Of a stretch of DNA of 8,981 bases, positions 6,736-8,981 are shown one piece after another. The stretch's first letter is position 1, and every line of letters begins with the position of its first letter. The position numbers were made by a program, and so were the translations under genes. Under the pieces are notes generated by a model, which ran no database searches, was not told the DNA's origin, and saw only the letters and a list, made by a program, of their open reading frames with translations. This DNA is from JASFRS01 sp050114795 (GTDB lineage Bacteria > Pseudomonadota > Alphaproteobacteria > Sphingomonadales > CAKZYD01), in contig JASFRS010000098.1 of NCBI GenBank assembly GCA_050114795.1, forward strand, positions 1-8,981, read 5' to 3'.

Positions 6736-6758
6736 GCGATTACCGCGAATAGCGATAA
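6736..6758 (-). repeat. Three tandem TWWTCGC heptamers upstream of rpsB
   Basis: On the minus strand TTATCGC (6752-6758) is directly followed by TATTCGC (6745-6751), and after GG by TAATCGC (6736-6742). All three fit T-W-W-T-C-G-C. They lie between the -35 and -10 hexamers of the distal candidate promoter and just upstream of the proximal one, where a regulator could bind. No known binding site is recognised. Confidence 0.4.
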
Positions 6759-6783
6759 ATTGCAAGGGGGAAATGTTTAAAAA

Positions 6784-7569
6784 TCAGGGCAAACGGTCAA
6801 AAACTGCAGTTTCTCCATAGCCTGCATTTTTCGGAATACGCCCTTTCATCACACCGTCTTCCTTAAATATCTCCGGCATTACTGTGATGATTGCCTGTCT
6901 ACGCGCTCGTGCCATGGCATCCGCAACGGAATGTGCTTCCCCTAAACGGATAAGGTTTAACCTGGTTGGAAACATCATGCGAAACTCACCGTCTCTCTCA
7001 GCATCCAGCGCTTCTTGAGGTGTAAACCATTGAGAATGAACAGCTTCCCATCCGTCATGCTCCATTTTCTGCCCAGCAGGAGCTTTGGCCAGAAAGAAGC
7101 TGGTGTCAAATCTCTTGGAAACAAAAGGTGGAGTGATCCAGTGAGCAAATGGTTGCAAGGCTTGCGGGTCAAGGCGTAGACGATGCGCTGTCAACATATC
7201 AATAAGCTCAGCCCTATTGTCGGACATGGTTCTCCGCCATTTTCGACCTAAATCAGCGCGCTTGGCCTCACTTACCATTGTATGCGTTTTAGCGTCTTTA
7301 AGTAGAAGTAGACCGCTTTCTTCAAAAACCTCACGCACGGCGGCTGCTTGCCGGGCCAGCAAATAACGATGCAGGCCTTTCTTGCTTGCAAGATAACGTA
7401 ATAGCCTTGGGTCTTTATCTCCCGTAGTCACCTTGCCGCCTGGAAAAGCTAAGGCGCCCCCCGCAAATTCGATGGACTTGGCGCGTTCCACCATGAGTAC
7501 TTCAACGCCCCGGCGACTATCTCTGATGACCAGAACGGTGGCCGATGGAAGAGGATGTACAACACTCAT
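6784..7569 (-). CDS. Nudix hydrolase with split Nudix box (NUDT19-like)
   Basis: A 261-residue predicted cytoplasmic nucleoside-diphosphate-X hydrolase. The N-terminal beta strands run into GGALAFPGGKV (37-47). The catalytic half of the Nudix box, REVFEESGLL, is at 79-88 and retains the metal-binding glutamates E80, E83 and E84. From the box Gly45 to Arg79 is 34 residues instead of the canonical 14, an insertion of about 20, and the first box Glu is not at its expected place. A similar interruption is known in eukaryotic NUDT19 (RP2p). HWITPPFVSKRFDTSFFLA (143-161), also typical of that group, strengthens the match. WFTPQEALDAERDGE (181-195) and a helical C-terminus follow. Substrate is unknown; CoA derivatives or other diphosphates are possible. 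The ATG at 7569 overlaps the dnaE stop by one base (TAATG) with a weak Shine-Dalgarno, so it is coupled to dnaE. Confidence 0.9.
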   Translation of the reverse strand: MSVVHPLPSATVLVIRDSRRGVEVLMVERAKSIEFAGGALAFPGGKVTTGDKDPRLLRYLASKKGLHRYLLARQAAAVREVFEESGLLLLKDAKTHTMVSEAKRADLGRKWRRTMSDNRAELIDMLTAHRLRLDPQALQPFAHWITPPFVSKRFDTSFFLAKAPAGQKMEHDGWEAVHSQWFTPQEALDAERDGEFRMMFPTRLNLIRLGEAHSVADAMARARRQAIITVMPEIFKEDGVMKGRIPKNAGYGETAVFDRLP

Positions 7570-8981
7570 TAGGTCAATACCGCATCAACAACACCTTGGA
7601 TCGAGGCCAATGCTCCACGCACCTGTGGTGTGATTTTATAAGTTCCAGGCACTTCGATTTCTACATCGCGCCCACCGTCCAAAAGCAAATGTAAAAGGAC
7701 GCGCCCACGTCCGCCCTTATTCTGATCCAAAAGACTTTGAATGACCTGCACCGGTTTGGGGGTATTCAAGAAAATCTCTACGGATTTGGTTGAACGCGCT
7801 GAAGCTGCGTCCAAAGATTCAATAAATCGGCCGGTCAGATTTACCCGGTCAGAGCCCTCAAACTGTTCAATAGCGACAGTCATGACAACAGGCTCTTCCT
7901 GCATATGAAGGCGCCGGGCATCAGATACAAGATCGCCAAAGAAAGTGACTTCATAACCGCCGCTTTGATCGCTCATTTGTAAGGAAACAAAGGATTTACC
8001 TTTTTTCGTTTTCCGCTCCGATAAGCCTTCAATCACACCGGCTAGGGTCGCGGTTCTTACACCTTCAGCACTGCGTTCAATAGCCTGCGCCGCAGTCATA
8101 ACCCCTTTTGCATTGAGTTGCTCCTGATAAATACTTAAGGGGTGAGAGGTTAGATAGAAACCAACCGCGCCACGTTCTTCTTCCAGGGTTTTCAAAGGGT
8201 CCCAAGTGTCTGCTGAAGGTAAAGACGGCAAAGCTGCATGCATTTCCGCTTCACCAAAGAGGCTGACTTGGGATGACCTTCTTCGCTCTGCGGCTTCATG
8301 GCTGGCGCGGAGAATGAGATCAATACCCGACATGGATTGCGCACGGTTTTCATTCAAACAGGCGGTTGCACCCGAACGGGTTAGATTTTCTAACAGACGT
8401 TTATTCAATACTGATGGATCAAGTCTCTCGCCCAAATCATAGAGTGATTTAAATGGGCCATTGGCTTCCCGCTCGTGCACCAATTCTTCCATTGCCGCAC
8501 GGCCGACGTTTTTCAAGGCGGCAAGGGCATAGCGAATGGCCCTCCCCTGCGCGCTTGGCCAGGCTTTCGCGGTCTCTGATTTATCGACCTTTTCAACTGA
8601 AAACACGGCTTGTGATGCATTTACGTCGGGCGGTAGTACAGGGATATGGATCCGGCGCGCTTCTTTCACAAAAGCGGATAATTTATCCGTTAAATGAAGG
8701 TCGAGCGTCATGGACGCCGCCAGGAACTCAACTGGATAATTGGCTTTGAAATAGGCCGTTTGATAGGCGACCAGCGCATAGGCCGCCGCGTGACTTTTGT
8801 TAAAACCATAGCCTGCGAATTTAGCAACAAGGTCAAAGATGAAAGAAGCCTGCTTCTCTTTAACGCCTTTTTCTTTCGCGCCGGATACAAAGCGTTCTCG
8901 CTGCGCGTCCATCTCAGCTTTAATCTTTTTACCCATGGCGCGCCGGAGTAAATCGGCTTCCCCAAGGCTATAACCAGCCAA
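7569..8981 (-). CDS. dnaE: DNA polymerase III alpha subunit, C-terminal part (5' end beyond window)
   Basis: The last 470 residues of the replicative polymerase subunit, roughly 40% of a protein usually near 1150 residues. The first visible codon is TTG read as an internal Leu in LAGYSLGEADLLRRAMGKK, not a start. Residues 1-90 belong to the fingers region, with KFAGYGFNKSHAAAYALVAY at 54-73. A helix-hairpin-helix region follows (about 150-205, LKNVGRAAMEELVHERE). QVSLF at 238-242 fits the internal beta-clamp-binding motif. DPLKTLEEERGAVGFYLTSH is at 261-280, and an OB-fold lies at about 307-390. A small C-terminal domain (about 399-470) corresponds to the tau-binding region. The PHP domain and catalytic palm aspartates are outside the window. 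The QVSLF motif and overall fit indicate DnaE1 rather than the error-prone DnaE2/ImuC type, though the N-terminal part is needed to be sure. The Nudix gene starts on its stop codon. Confidence 0.97.
   Translation of the reverse strand: MAGYSLGEADLLRRAMGKKIKAEMDAQRERFVSGAKEKGVKEKQASFIFDLVAKFAGYGFNKSHAAAYALVAYQTAYFKANYPVEFLAASMTLDLHLTDKLSAFVKEARRIHIPVLPPDVNASQAVFSVEKVDKSETAKAWPSAQGRAIRYALAALKNVGRAAMEELVHEREANGPFKSLYDLGERLDPSVLNKRLLENLTRSGATACLNENRAQSMSGIDLILRASHEAAERRRSSQVSLFGEAEMHAALPSLPSADTWDPLKTLEEERGAVGFYLTSHPLSIYQEQLNAKGVMTAAQAIERSAEGVRTATLAGVIEGLSERKTKKGKSFVSLQMSDQSGGYEVTFFGDLVSDARRLHMQEEPVVMTVAIEQFEGSDRVNLTGRFIESLDAASARSTKSVEIFLNTPKPVQVIQSLLDQNKGGRGRVLLHLLLDGGRDVEIEVPGTYKITPQVRGALASIQGVVDAVLT

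Noticed and set aside
6631..6765. N-terminal extension of S2 by 45 codons in the same open frame
   Set aside because: The extension has no family similarity, covers the promoter and leader, and the ATG at 6630 has a well-spaced AAAGGA.
8979..8981. TTG at the right edge as the start of the DnaE fragment
   Set aside because: The codon lies within a conserved DnaE stretch (LAGYSLGEAD), so the reading frame simply continues beyond the window.
1..8981. A novel defence, mobile or secondary-metabolism system
   Set aside because: Every long stretch is explained by conserved core genes in a well-known order; there are no long gaps, no foreign-looking composition, and no repeats beyond short local ones.

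Overview
The window is a run of ten housekeeping genes, all read from the minus strand. In transcription order (right to left) they are dnaE (3' part), a Nudix hydrolase, rpsB, tsf, pyrH, frr, uppS, cdsA, dxr and rseP (5' part). The order rpsB-tsf-pyrH-frr-uppS-cdsA-dxr-rseP is a classic proteobacterial cluster. The protein sequences, and dnaE lying just upstream of rpsB, suggest an alphaproteobacterium of moderate G+C. That placement is inferred from protein character and synteny, not from a search. No mobile element, tRNA, rRNA, CRISPR array, phage gene or sign of recent transfer is visible.

Layout: (1) 7569-8981 holds the C-terminal 470 residues of the replicative polymerase subunit DnaE. 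Its stop overlaps by one base the start of a Nudix hydrolase with a split Nudix box (6784-7569). (2) A 153-bp gap (6631-6783) carries candidate promoters, small repeats and a possibly structured leader for rpsB. (3) rpsB and tsf (4829-6630) encode ribosomal protein S2 and EF-Ts, separated by an 80-bp spacer with a weak hairpin. (4) An intrinsic terminator (4785-4820) ends the rpsB-tsf unit. A 164-bp gap with a possible -10 box precedes the second unit. (5) pyrH, frr, uppS, cdsA and dxr (629-4664) are packed with gaps of 3 bp or overlaps of 1-4 bp, and rseP follows dxr after 28 bp. This indicates one translationally coupled operon that continues beyond the left edge.

Functionally, the window links DNA replication (DnaE), translation (S2, EF-Ts, ribosome recycling factor), pyrimidine nucleotide supply (UMP kinase) and envelope building. 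Dxr makes the isoprenoid precursor pathway intermediate MEP, UppS turns the resulting IPP into the undecaprenyl carrier for peptidoglycan, CdsA activates phosphatidate for phospholipids, and RseP is the intramembrane protease of envelope signalling.

Several starts were moved from the longest reading frame to internal codons on the basis of Shine-Dalgarno spacing and family N-termini (rpsB 6630, tsf 5755, pyrH 4664, uppS 3378). I found no novel system. The points most worth checking are the repeats and leader structure before rpsB and the split-box Nudix enzyme coupled to dnaE.
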